From positions 171,462,403-171,526,402 of the forward strand of contig NC_057866.1 in the NCBI RefSeq assembly GCF_019393635.1: a DNA stretch of 64,000 bases, given 5' to 3'. Within the stretch, counting starts at the first letter, position 1. Each line of letters begins with the position of its first letter. Source of the stretch: Dromiciops gliroides (taxonomy: Eukaryota > Chordata > Mammalia > Microbiotheria > Microbiotheriidae). Positions 9,791 to 19,998 of the stretch are shown here, one piece after another. Under the pieces are notes generated by a model, which had not been told where the DNA came from, did not search any database, and saw only the letters and a program-made list of their open reading frames with translations. Position numbers and translations under genes: made by a program.

Positions 9791-12700
9791 GTAAGTCTTT
9801 CTAGTTAGCAGGAATCTATCTAGAGTTCCCAAAATCCTATTCTTCATTCTTCAAGTCAATCACTTGTGGAACTGAAATCCATGGGGCCCTCAGGGTCCCT
9901 GTGTCAGCCATATCTTTTAACAACCATGGCAATGATATTAAATGACAGGCTCATTGTGGCTGACTTTCCAGCTCTGGGGTGGTGGGATTTGTCCATCTAA
10001 CCCTGGAGCTTCACAGTATAGGGAAGAGTATCATGGGTCAATCAATGGTTTTGTTTCTCCAGGACAAGGTCCAGAAAACTTTGTCTTGTCTAAGGAAAGA
10101 AGTGGAGATGGTTCAGAACATTCTGGCTGAAGAGAGAGAGAAAAGGGAGACTTGGAATGTGAGTATCATATTATTTTTGTATGTGTGTGGGAAGGAGGGA
10201 AATGGGATCTTTGGGGGTCCAAAGAGAAAGTAATCAGCCTACTCCCAAGAAAGAGAATCCGCGCAACCTTACAACCAAAGATTTCAACCTAAAAAAGAGA
10301 ATAGTTCCCCAAGAAAACAAGCATTTATTGATATATAAAGTCTCTTTAAATGTATTTTCTGTCCCCTACTACTAACCCAATTAAAAAAAAAATTCTGTGG
10401 AAACATTATCTCACCCTGTAACAAATATGCATAACCAAGCAAAACAAATATTCATATTACCCATGTCCAAAAATGTCTCTCTGGTTTAATTCTTTATTTT
10501 TCAGGTTTTTCCCACAACAGGAATGTGTATATGCCTATATATATGTGCATGCACATATACATTTAAGCATATCTATATGTACTCACTTATAATATTGGTA
10601 AATGAGTATATACATGAATGCATACAAGTATATAGAAATGTAAATATGCACATACATACATTTGCATCCTTCTCTTTTTAAATCTCTTTAGATAGCTCTT
10701 TATTGTTTTATTCTTGAGGGGAAAATGTATGTACAGGTTAGTTATTTGAAGGTAAAGTTCTTAATTGCTTTGCAGAATTGCTAGAATGTTATGTCTCCAT
10801 CAATATCAACCAATTATTATTTTCATTTTTGTTATCTTTTCTAATTTAGCTGTGAGTGGTAGAACATCTGATTTCCTCTATTCTGCAATCTTCTAGTCAT
10901 TAGTAATTAGGATCATCTTGTGATATTGTATTATTGATAGCTTGCATTTTAAAATTCCCTATTCATTTGCTCTTATTATTATCTATGGGAGAATAAATTG
11001 TCATTATAAATTTTCATTTGTTCTCTTTATTTCATAAAACTTTGCCCATAAATTAGAGGAAATTGCTACAAATTTTCCTGCGCCCCCCCCCCCAATGTTT
11101 CCCTTCAAATTTTAGCTGCATTGATTTTGGGTAAAGACATTTTCATTCTTGTGTCAAGAAAATTATTCATTTTATTTTCTGTGGTCTTCATCTCTATTAT
11201 GGCCATGATTTACTAAACTACCCATAGATTTCAAAGCTAATTTTTCTTGTTTGTAATTAGTTTATAATGTAATCCTTTCTACATGTCAAATATTTATTGG
11301 CATATATTTTTCATTTTTAATCTGAAATAAATTACTTTCCAGTTTTCCCCAATAGTTTTGTTGGATATTGAGTTTTTATTCCCATAGCTGCTCATTAAGT
11401 TTAGATATTGGGTATATAATCTGTTCCACAAGGTAGAAGTTTGTGTTTTTAATATGTTTTATTTCTCTGTTTTTAAATAATACCAAATATTTTTAGTGAT
11501 TATTGCTTTCAGTATTACTCGAGATCTGTTACTTAACTTTCTTCTCAGTTTTTTCCCCCAATTACTTCTCTTTAAATTATTGACTTTTTTCTCCTCCAGG
11601 TGAATATAAATACTGTTTTTCATGTCTCTACGCTGAAATCCTGTAGCAATTTCATTGTTTTAGCAAAAAGTCAATTAAAGTGTCACTGTCCTTTTTATTA
11701 AATTGGCCCTACCTAGCCTTGAGCAATATTTCTACAATTCCTGAGGCATTTATTTCCATAGAGTGCTTCGTTTCTGTACTTATGTACTTCTACTTTGTGC
11801 CTTGATAAGTACATTCACTAGGATTTCCCACATTTTCCACACATTCTCTCTCTCTCTCTTTCTCCCCACATATGTCTTCAAAATGATGAGAAAAGGTTTG
11901 TCTCACTCTTTTTGGATATGGATTTGGAGGCTTTTGAAACTTAATATTTGGTTTTGTCCTTACAGGAACAGGCACATGCTTGGAGAAAGAGCATTAGAAG
12001 GCAATATAAGCAATTATACCATTTCCTGCAGAATGAGGAAAAGAGGTACCTTGATGATTTGGACATAAATGAATGGAAAACATGAGGAGACTAAGAGAAA
12101 ATGTGGTCAGACTCTCTGGACACCTTCAGAAGTTAAGCGAAGTCATCAGAGACCTTGAGGAAAATAGCGAAAAATCAAATCACCAGCTGTTGCAGGTGAG
12201 ACTTGGGAAGACCGGTAATCATCCTGATAGTTTCTGAATTGAAAATGCTTAGAAGAACAGGCCACTAGCCAAGAATCTGGTTCAGGCTCTCCAGCAAAAT
12301 CTATAAAAACTAATCACTGATCAGTACAATATTTACAGGCCTTTCTTTCTTTTTCTTTCTTTCCTTCCTTCTTTCTTTCTTTCCTTCTTTGTTTGTTTGT
12401 TTGTTTGTTTCTCTCTCTGTCTCTCTCTCTCTTTCTTTCTTTCTTTGATGAGGCAATTGGGGTGAAGTCACTTGCCCAGTGTCACACAGCTTGTAAGTGT
12501 CTAGTTCCTGAGATCAGATTTGAACTCAGGTCTTTCTGACCTCAGGGTCAGTGCTCTACCCACTGTACCACCTACCTGCCCCACTAACAGTCATTTCTAA
12601 TGATTGAGTGGGAATGTTACCAAGGACATGTATTATTACTTTGCATTGGGTCTGTTTCCCAATATAGGGAACTAGGCCATGAATTTGAACAAGTAGTCTG

Positions 12701-14398
12701 AAGAAAGCATAAGGAACCGACCAGAAGGTTGGATAACTTCAGTACAATGTTTTAGAATCTGAGGAATTTTCTAGCTTGATCTCTTCCTCCCCATTGAACA
12801 CAATTCCATGGAGTATGTGAGAAGTGAGGGACACCTGATGACTCTTCCTCCACAGGGCAGGCAGTGGTCCTTTCCTAATGATGAAACAGATATTTTTCTT
12901 TTTCTCCAAGGTAATTGCCAAAAGATGTTTTCCTCTTTGGGGAATTCTTGTCCTGACTTTTTAGGCCCTTGGTTCCATTTTCCCAAAACTCTTGTTTCCT
13001 TGATTAACTCTCACCTGATTTGACTTTATAATCTTATCAGGGGACCATATCAGAATAGGACCTTGGCTCAGGAAATAGCAGACAACCAAGCTAAACTTGT
13101 TTTTCTCTCTTTTTCTCCTCAGGTGGTAGGAAGTGCATTGAAAAGGTAAGATCAGTTTTGGGGGTCAGCTAAGACTTTAAAGGGAGGGCCCTAGAGGAGG
13201 TAGGGCAGTATTATCCATGGTGAGCCTATACTGATCATTGAGAGTAAATGAAACTGTCTTCTCTGCAGGAGTCAGTCCCTTGTAGGTAATTGTCCAGAAG
13301 GTACCACTACTCAACTGTCTATACAGTATATCACTGGGATCTGGGAGATGATGAAGAACTTCAGAGGTGAGTGTGAGCATTAGTGGCCCTGAACTGGAGG
13401 CTTCCCTAATGTTTGTATCAACAGAGTAGATGGGGAGACATTCTCATACCAGAAATATCAATGGGAAGGTGCAGGGAGAGTCATTTAATGAATACTTTGA
13501 CAGACTTAAATTATTTTCCTTGCAACTAAATGTGTTTGCTCTACACTGCAAGTGGTCATTTGAGGCTGTTCATCTTTTAAAGATCACACTGAAGCCTTTT
13601 CTATCCTGTGATAATACTATATATCATTTCACATAGTAAAAATATAAATAATATACAAAAATAATAATAATAGTCTTTATCCATCCTTGGGTTTTCCACA
13701 CTAAAAATCATACTCTTCTATATACTTGCTGCTAAGTAATACTTTTCCTGAAAAACCTCCAGGGCACAGTTGAACTAATCACTGTGAGGACTCTTTGGTA
13801 TTCTGCCTTGTTCATTCAAGATTTGAGGACATAAAGTCCTGACCCTTATTGGTCTTTCTTTTCAGTGAATGTGACCCTGGATCTTGAAAGTGCCTGTCCT
13901 CATCTTCATGTGTCTGAAGATATGAAGACTGTCACCCATGGTGTAGATCAGCAGAATATCCCAGTTGGTCTCCACCAATTTGAAGACAGTATTATTTTGG
14001 GGGCTCAAGTCTTTACCTCTGGAATGCACTACTGGGAAGTAGATGTGGGAGAGAGTACACAATGGTCAGTTGGTGTATGTAAAGAATCATTGAGGAGGAG
14101 TGCAAATGTTCCATTCTCTCCTGGGGATGTATTTCTCCTTAGACGTCTTCTGAAGGGAAATACTTACATTCTAATGGTCACTCCTTTGGGCATAGAAAAT
14201 GAGTCCCATTCCACTCTCAGAAGGGTAGGGATTTTTCTAGACTATGATCAAGGGCAGATTTCATTTTATGATGCCTTGGAGGGTAATTTATTATTTACTT
14301 TCCCTCTTTTTGTCTGTTCTGAGCCCCTGAAACCTATGTTTTCTCCTTGTCCCCCCATGGGAGAAGAGAATGGGATTCCAATGATCATTAATCCATGA
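9374..14398 (+). CDS. Gene A: TRIM (RING/B-box/coiled-coil/SPRY), frameshifted
   Basis: Coding exons by conserved splice sites: 9374-9790, 10063-10158, 11966-12195, 13123-13145, 13269-13366, 13866-14398. The family is cytoplasmic E3 ubiquitin ligases in which RING recruits E2, the coiled coil dimerises and SPRY binds targets; this is family knowledge, not shown here. The third exon is 230 bp, against 231 bp in genes B and C. The missing base, near 12080, brings TGA at 12083-12085 into frame. Read literally, the product is about 210 aa with RING, B-box2 and half a coiled coil and no SPRY. All other exons and splice sites look intact, and the full frame would have been about 465 aa. Options are a young pseudogene, a truncated protein or an assembly error. 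Exon layout and sequence resemble the TRIM43/48/49/60-like class. Confidence 0.85.
10063..10158 (+). CDS. Gene A exon 3: start of coiled coil (32 codons)
   Basis: Acceptor CTCCAG and donor GTGAGT; exactly 96 bp as in genes B and C. The peptide starts DKVQKTLSCLRKEVEMVQ and is rich in charged heptads. Confidence 0.88.
10375..11640 (-). mobile_element. Reverse L1 remnant in gene A intron
   Basis: Pieces read as reverse-strand L1: ACCAAATATTTTTAGTGATT with AGATCTGTTAC is the reverse of a conserved ORF2 stretch, and CCATGTCCAAAAATGT is common in reverse L1 tails. Boundaries are uncertain. Part of it aligns with the same intron of gene C (about 57570-57700), suggesting the insertion predates their duplication. 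Confidence 0.5.
11966..12195 (+). CDS. Gene A exon 4: coiled coil, with 1-bp deletion
   Basis: Acceptor TTACAG, donor GTGAGA. The frame is open for 39 codons (EQAHAWRKSIRRQY...) to TGA at 12083. The rest is homologous to genes B and C in the next frame (RRLRENVVRLSGHLQKLSEV). Length is 230 bp against 231 in its paralogs. Confidence 0.85.
12335..12583 (-). repeat. MAR1-type SINE, reverse, with CT/TTTC tail
   Basis: Reverse core (CACTTGCCCAGTGTCACACA...) at 12440-12583. The tail has turned into CTTT, GTTT and CTCT repeats at 12340-12445. Lies in the intron after the coiled-coil exon. Confidence 0.87.
13123..13145 (+). CDS. Gene A 23-bp micro-exon
   Basis: Acceptor CTCCTCAG and donor GTAAGA frame GTGGTAGGAAGTGCATTG plus five bases. 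It encodes VVGSALK and part of the next codon. The same size and sequence type occur in genes B, C and relic 2. Confidence 0.88.
13269..13366 (+). CDS. Gene A linker exon (98 bp)
   Basis: Acceptor CTGCAG, donor GTGAGT. Encodes SQSLVGNCPEGTTTQLSIQY and onward to MMKNFR, leaving one base to join the SPRY exon. Confidence 0.86.
13866..14398 (+). CDS. Gene A PRY-SPRY exon
   Basis: Acceptor CTTTTCAG ends at 13865. PRY begins VNVTLDLESACPHLHVSED. SPRY core motifs are LGAQVF, HYWEVDVGE and GIFLDYDQG, and the end is FSPCPP. Stop TGA at 14396-14398. The exon itself is open throughout, although the upstream frameshift disconnects it. Confidence 0.92.
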
Positions 14399-14584
14399 AT
14401 ATTCATTTCTAAAGAGGCTTCTTTCCTAGATTCTTCTTGAAGGATACAGTTCCAAGTCTAATAGTGTCCAGAGCATCTCTGGGAACTGCTCATAATATGT
14501 GTGATGTAAAAGTATTTCTACTTGGTGATTGTGATAAATTCATTAGACAGTTATTATTTGGACCCCAAAATAATATACAGGTCA

Positions 14585-14590
14585 AATAAA
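14585..14590 (+). other. Gene A polyadenylation signal
   Basis: AATAAA about 190 bp after the SPRY stop. Gene C has AATAAATAAA at the matching distance (60587-60596). Confidence 0.6.
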
Positions 14591-14599
14591 TACTGTTAT

Positions 14600-15160
14600 T
14601 CTACCACATACAGACTCATTGAGGCCTTAGGAGGTTCTTTTGTGTGGGGGTGGCGGGGTTGATTTTTTTTTTAATCAAATTGGTGTCATTGTGATTCAAG
14701 TCTTGGATCTGTCTATTATTAATATCCCTAATTTAGGGAAAGCTCCTAACCTCTTTGAGGCTAAGCCAAGTCACACTCTCTTCTTCCTTTCCTTGTTATT
14801 TTCTAATGTGTCCAATCATTGTTTTCATGTAAATACTGCAATAAATTGTTATTTGGTCACCATTTGTTCTACAGAAAATTATTAGGGATTTTTAACAATG
14901 ATATGCAGTCATAATTTGGCATTAATTTAAATTTTAAAATGAATATTGTTCTTGCTATTTTTCCATGGGGTCAGAAATTGCAAGGGTATCATGGGAATGA
15001 CATGATTATATTTTGATGAAGATGGAAACATCCCTTGGGGTCAATATTAGTTGGAATCTATCTGGATGACTTTTACTCATCAGATGCAATGGATCATTCA
15101 GAGTCATGGGTGGAATGAAGCAATCCTTTTACTACACACATGCTGATACCTTCAGTAATA
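14600..15160. other. 3' flank of gene A
   Basis: No gene or clear repeat. The first part after the stop aligns with the 3' flanks of relic 1 (18580-18700) and gene B (39470-39600). Confidence 0.45.
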
Positions 15161-15480
15161 GTTATTCCCTTTGAAAGTTTAAAAAGAGTTCATAAGATAA
15201 AATAAAATAAAAAGAACTTCCCAAAAAACAGTTTATGAGACCCATATGGCCACACCAGGGGCAAGGAATTGGGGGAGGTGGCCTCACCTTTGAGGGGCAT
15301 CCCCCACTCCAGTGACCCAGTTTACCACAGCTGAAGCAGTTGCTGGGATCTTGGCCATTTGGAAATCTGCTAGTAGCAGACTTTATGGCCACTGCTATTA
15401 GGGAAGCTTGCTCCATGGAGCAGGCATGATCCTTCTTTTCTTTCTCTTTGGCTACCACAAGTTCCCTGTTATTAAAAGCT

Positions 15481-16037
15481 TTAAGGGGAAAGGGACCCAC
15501 ACGTACAAAAATATTTATAACTGCTCTTTACGTGGTGGCAAGGAATTGGAAGTTGAGGGGGTGGCCATCAATTGGGGAATGGCTGGACAAGTTGTGGTAT
15601 ATGAATACAATGGAATACTATTGTGCTGTAAGAAATGATGAGCGGGAGGAGTTTAGAGAAACCTGGAGGGTCTTGCGTGAGCTGATGATGAGTGAGATGA
15701 GCAGAACCAGAAGAACATTGTGCACAGTGTCATCAACATTGAGTGTTGATCTATTGTGATGGACTGTATTCTTCTCACCAATGCAGTGGTGCGGAGGAGT
15801 TCCAGGGAACTCATGATGGAGGAGGATCTCCAAATCCAAGAAAGAAGAAAAAAAGGAACTGTGGAGTATAGATGATGAATGAACCATACTATTTCTTTTG
15901 TTTTCGATGCTGTTGGTTTTTTCTATTTTGAGGTTTTTCATCATTGCTTTGATTTTTTCTCTTGTAACATGACTAATGCAGAAATATGTTTAATGTTATT
16001 ATGTTTAATGTTATATATATATGTATATATATGTATA

Positions 16038-16094
<57 letters not shown>

Positions 16095-16246
16095 CCTATA
16101 TCAGATTGCCTGCTGTCTGGGGGAGGGGGAGGGAGGGGAGGGAGGGAGAAAAATCTGAAATTGTAAAGCTTGTATGGACAAAGGTTGAGAACTATCTTTA
16201 CATGTAACGGGAAAAAAATAAAATACTTTATTAATTAAAAAAATAA
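15481..16246 (+). mobile_element. L1 3' end (ORF2 tail plus 3' UTR) inserted in gag fossil
   Basis: The first 280 bp encode an L1 ORF2 carboxy end (KIFITALYVVARNWK, LWYMNTMEYYCAVRNDE). Then comes a 3' UTR with a long (TA)n at 16010-16093, a G-rich tract, CTTTACATGTAACGGG and AATAAAATAC plus A-tail. It is 5'-truncated, as is usual for L1. AARCTTTAA-like short repeats flank it. Confidence 0.75.
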
Positions 16247-18000
16247 ACTTTAATGGCAGCATCAAAGAGTTGTGAGGGTGGGGTTGGAAGACCCAAGTCT
16301 AATTTCTTGAGTTTTCTCCTAATGACAGGAGTAGATTGGCAAATAAAATGTATATTGTACACTGTCATTCCTACATCCCTTTCTGAGTCTAGAACAGTAT
16401 AATTCTTCACAGATTCTACAAGATGACTCATGAAGAGGGCTGGATTTTCATCAGACTCATAGGTGATCTCTTTTACCTTCTGATAATTGACCTGTTTCTT
16501 AATCCCCTCACTCATTCCCTCAATGATTCAAATAATCATACGATCTCTGCTAGCCAGGTCTACCCTATCGTGAGAGTCCCATTTGGGATCCAGAGTTTGA
16601 ACTGCTATTGTTCCAGGGACTGTTGCTCAGTTGGTTCCAAGGTGTGAGTGCTTATCATCCAGTTGTATAAATAGGTTCCAAATCCACTTTTTTTCATGTG
16701 TGTGTGGGGGGAAGGGGTACAACAGCTGTCAAGAATAATTTGCAAATTGGCCCAAGAAAAGTCCAACTACATTTTCACAGACTTAAAGCCATCTAAGAAT
16801 TTTGTGGGGTTCTCTGAATAACATCCCAATTTTTTCTTTAATCAGAGTGAATTCGCTCATGGAAATAGGGGTATGTACTTATGTCAGCCTCGAGCCAGTG
16901 GCAACTTCCTTTGTGGAAGCAAGATTTGAAGATGCATGTAGGGGCCTGGGTGAAGTGGGTGGTGCAGGGGAAAAGGGGACTGGGGGAATAGGTAAAGCAG
17001 ATGGGAGAGACTGCTGAATGGAAAACAGAGGAGAATAGGGAATGTATTGGAGTCCACCTGGATTGTGAGAGGGGCTCAGCTGTGAGTGGCAGAGATGGAC
17101 AGGTAGGATTGGGAAATTGTGAAGATAGCTGTTGAGTAGAAAAAATAGAAGAGTACCGAGGTTGGAGTTTTAGACAGAGTTGTATGACAACTATAGGGTG
17201 GGACGGATATAGTAGAGCAGGTGGGAAGAGGGAGCGAAGTGAAGTGGGGGACGGCAGTGAGACTGAGGAGCAGGAAAGGATGGAGTCTCACAGGAGGAGG
17301 GGGTGTCAGAAAGATTTTCTAGTCTCAAGCATTTATGGCTTTCTAACAACAGGAGGAAGCCATCTAATAAATCCTTGAGGTCCTGTTAGGAAGGAGGCTT
17401 TTTAGGGCTATCAAAGGCCTCCTTAGGTTGGGTTAATTTTGGCAGTCACATCCTGCTTTATTCCTTCCCTTTTAGGATCTGGCTTAAAGCCATGAAAGCC
17501 AGTATATATGGGATTTCAGTCTATTTCCCTTCATGCCTGCAAAACAGGTCCATTTGCAACATGGTATTATAGTTAACAGTCCTGTGCACTGGCAAATTTT
17601 ATTTGAATTCCAACTGATATTTAGGCTAGACAGTAATTACAATCAAACTTTGTGCATTTCTTTTTCAAGGATGTAAATTCAAATTTACTCCAATTTTTCC
17701 TTCAGGACACTCCCTGCCATTCCCTTGGGAATAAGTTTGTTTAAATCTTTTACTTTGATATTGTCCTGTCTAAATAGTTAATGAATCCAATGGTCTGAAC
17801 ATGGTTCATACATTATGCTGAGCTTTTCATGGGGGAGACACCACTGCCCTTCTGCCCTCTGAGGGATAGAGTCAGGGTGTAAAGTACTTCTTAGTTCATG
17901 GTGCGGTGGCAAGATGAAAAGAGGAAAATCCCTTCCCCATCTAGGGTGACAGAAATATGTCACAGAGGGAAATAGGTGCTGGGGATCCTTAGGTATTCCT

Positions 18001-18412
18001 TTGTAAAGAATTAAAACTCACATACACTCCAATTAGCATAAAAATGGTCTTTTATTTTGGGCACTGGAGAAAGTGACCAAGAGGGAATTCAATGACTTCA
18101 CTTTAAGGGGAGGAGATGACTTTAGAGACTTCTTTCTCTGAGACATCTTTCTCATCCACCAGAAAAAAGGCAAAAGCTTTTATAAAGGAGAGATGGGGTG
18201 ACCACCTAACAATGGAAAGTTCCCTTAGGGCTTAGGGTGGGGAAAGATTCCTGAGAGTCAGGGAGAATTTTCTTTTGCAGTGATAGTGCTTACCTCTGAA
18301 GTTATCTCTGTCTCCTAGCTCATGTAGTAGTCATGCCCAACTGACTTTCCTGCTGTAGAATTCAATGTTCCCTAATATGTTTGGTGCATCCCTCCTGATA
18401 TCTAGTTGGCCA
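18001..18412 (-). repeat. LTR of the gag-bearing fossil
   Basis: On the minus strand it starts TGGCCAACTAGATATCAGG and has a TATAAAAG box, AATAAAAGACC and a CTTTACA end. The edges are estimates because no partner LTR is in the window. Confidence 0.55.
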
Positions 18413-18419
18413 GTTTAAA

Positions 18420-19340
18420 CTTTAATAGTCCTTTATTTCCTCCATATGTCCCAGCCCCCATGTCATAAAGAGAATAGGATATCAATGACTCTCAGGCCTT
18501 GAATCATTTGTTATTTTAAGGCACTCTAACATTCATGCCTGATTAACTTCTTCCCAGATCTTTTTCAAGGGACACTGCTCCAAGCCTAACATGTGTCTGG
18601 CCAACTCAGGGTACTGCTCATGAAATGTGATTTCAAAGCATTTCTATTGGGTGATTGGTAGGGTAGCATGAGACATCCATTATTTGGCATCACTATTCCT
18701 CTATCTAGAAAACATTTTCAGGAAGACAGTCATTCTACAAAGTATGTGCCCTGTGAACCCTCAACCCAGGCTTAGTCATAATCTGGTGTTATATTGGATT
18801 CCAGTCCATCCTTGACATTTAACTGCCTAATTGTAGGTAAAATTGCCTAACTCTTTTTTTTTTTTTTTTTTTTTGCGGGGCAATGGGGGTTAAGTGACTT
18901 GCCCAGGGTCACACAGCTAGTTAAGTGTCAAGTGTCTGAGGCCAGATTTGAACTCAGGTACTCCTGAATCCAGGGCCGGTGCTTTATCCACTGCACCACC
19001 TAGCCGCCCTCATAACTCTTTTAAGTACACAGGCCATTTTATTTTCATTACAGAAATGGTTATTATGATTATAGTTTCCCAACCTACTGTAAAGGTTGAT
19101 TGTAAGAGTGAAAGGAGATCATCTATCAAACATTTTTCCTAAGTGTAAAAACCAATCTCAATAGGATGTTAAAACTACACTATATTTATTTCTAGTAATC
19201 TATACTAATTCCTCTCCAAAAATGAACTGGTGACTTTGGGTAAAGCTGTATGACCACCACTTTGTATCTCATTAAATTTTAAATATTTAAAAAAATATTT
19301 TTTCATTGGTCTCTGTTGTGTCACAAGTTGCAAGATAATC
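18420..19340 (+). pseudogene. TRIM relic 1: SPRY tail and 3' UTR
   Basis: At 18440-18490, TCCATATGTCCCAGCCCCC and AAGAGAATAGGATATCAATG align with the end of the gene A SPRY exon (CTTGTCCCCCCATGG, GAAGAGAATGGGATTCCAAT). From 18540 it aligns for about 800 bp with the 3' flank of gene B: CTAACATGTGTCTGGCCAA, TTTCAAAGCATTTCTATTGG, CTGGTGTTATATTGG, CTTTGTATCTCATTAAA. It is a decapitated TRIM copy, cut on its left by the gag fossil. A SINE is inserted at 18855. Confidence 0.82.
18855..19010 (-). repeat. MAR1-type SINE, reverse
   Basis: Poly-T, then reverse core to the head AGCCGCCCT. Target duplication C(C/A)TAACTCTTTT on both sides. Inserted in the 3' UTR of relic 1. Confidence 0.9.
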
Positions 19341-19375
19341 GCAGCAAGCATGTGGCAAGCAAAGTAGATTAGTTA

Positions 19376-19998
19376 TGTATGAGATGATTATGGATTTGAG
19401 TCAGATTAAACTCTGAGGATGGGGTCTGGAAGATACCCAGCCCCGCCCCACCCCAATATAGTTATTTTCTCTGTTTTTGCTTAAAGTTTTATCGCTTACC
19501 AATTACCATCATTTACCCTCTGCTTTGTCTCCTTACTTATGAGCTATATCTTAGTCTTACCGCCTGTAATAAAAATCATGTCTCTGGCCAGTCTGCCTCC
19601 TCCTCCTACATGTCAGACCCCAGTCCCTGTCATGGATTAACTGCAATCAGATAGGGGAATGCCTCCCCTTTTCTCTGACATTCCTCAGACTCCTTACTCC
19701 CTCCCCTTTTCACCCTTGTTCTTGGAACATGTATACATGTCTCCATATATTGATCACAAGCTAAGCACGCACCCTGGGTGAGACAGGATTGGATGTTAGA
19801 TTGTGAGCTCACCCTAGTGCACATGGGGACTTTCCCCCACCAAAATTACTATAAAAACTCAAGGCAAGTATTAATTATTGTGCCTTGATCTCAGGATTGA
19901 GTTTGCCCATTCTTGCAAGAATGTAATAAATCTGTCTCTGCTTGACTTGGTGGTGTCCTTGAGTTATTTGGGTAAACTGAGGCAGTTTGTCCCAAACA
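19376..19998 (+). repeat. 5' LTR
   Basis: About 623 bp. Contains ACTATAAAAACTC (TATA box) and AATAAATCTGTCTCTGC (poly-A signal); ends CCCAAACA. Confidence 0.9.

Larger units (their letters stand above)
15165..18412 (-). mobile_element. Retroviral fossil, minus strand, gag and 5' LTR
   Basis: A gammaretrovirus-like (class I) fossil read right to left. The LTR is about 18001-18412, with TATAAAAG and AATAAAAGACC on the minus strand. A region with matrix/proline-rich character follows, then capsid-like sequence at about 16245-16515 and a nucleocapsid CCHC zinc knuckle (CFSCGKLGHWSGGC) at about 15300-15360. The element is partial (no pol or 3' LTR seen) and broken by several disruptions. An L1 tail is inserted in gag. 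It sits inside TRIM relic 1, so it is younger than that duplicate. Confidence 0.72.
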
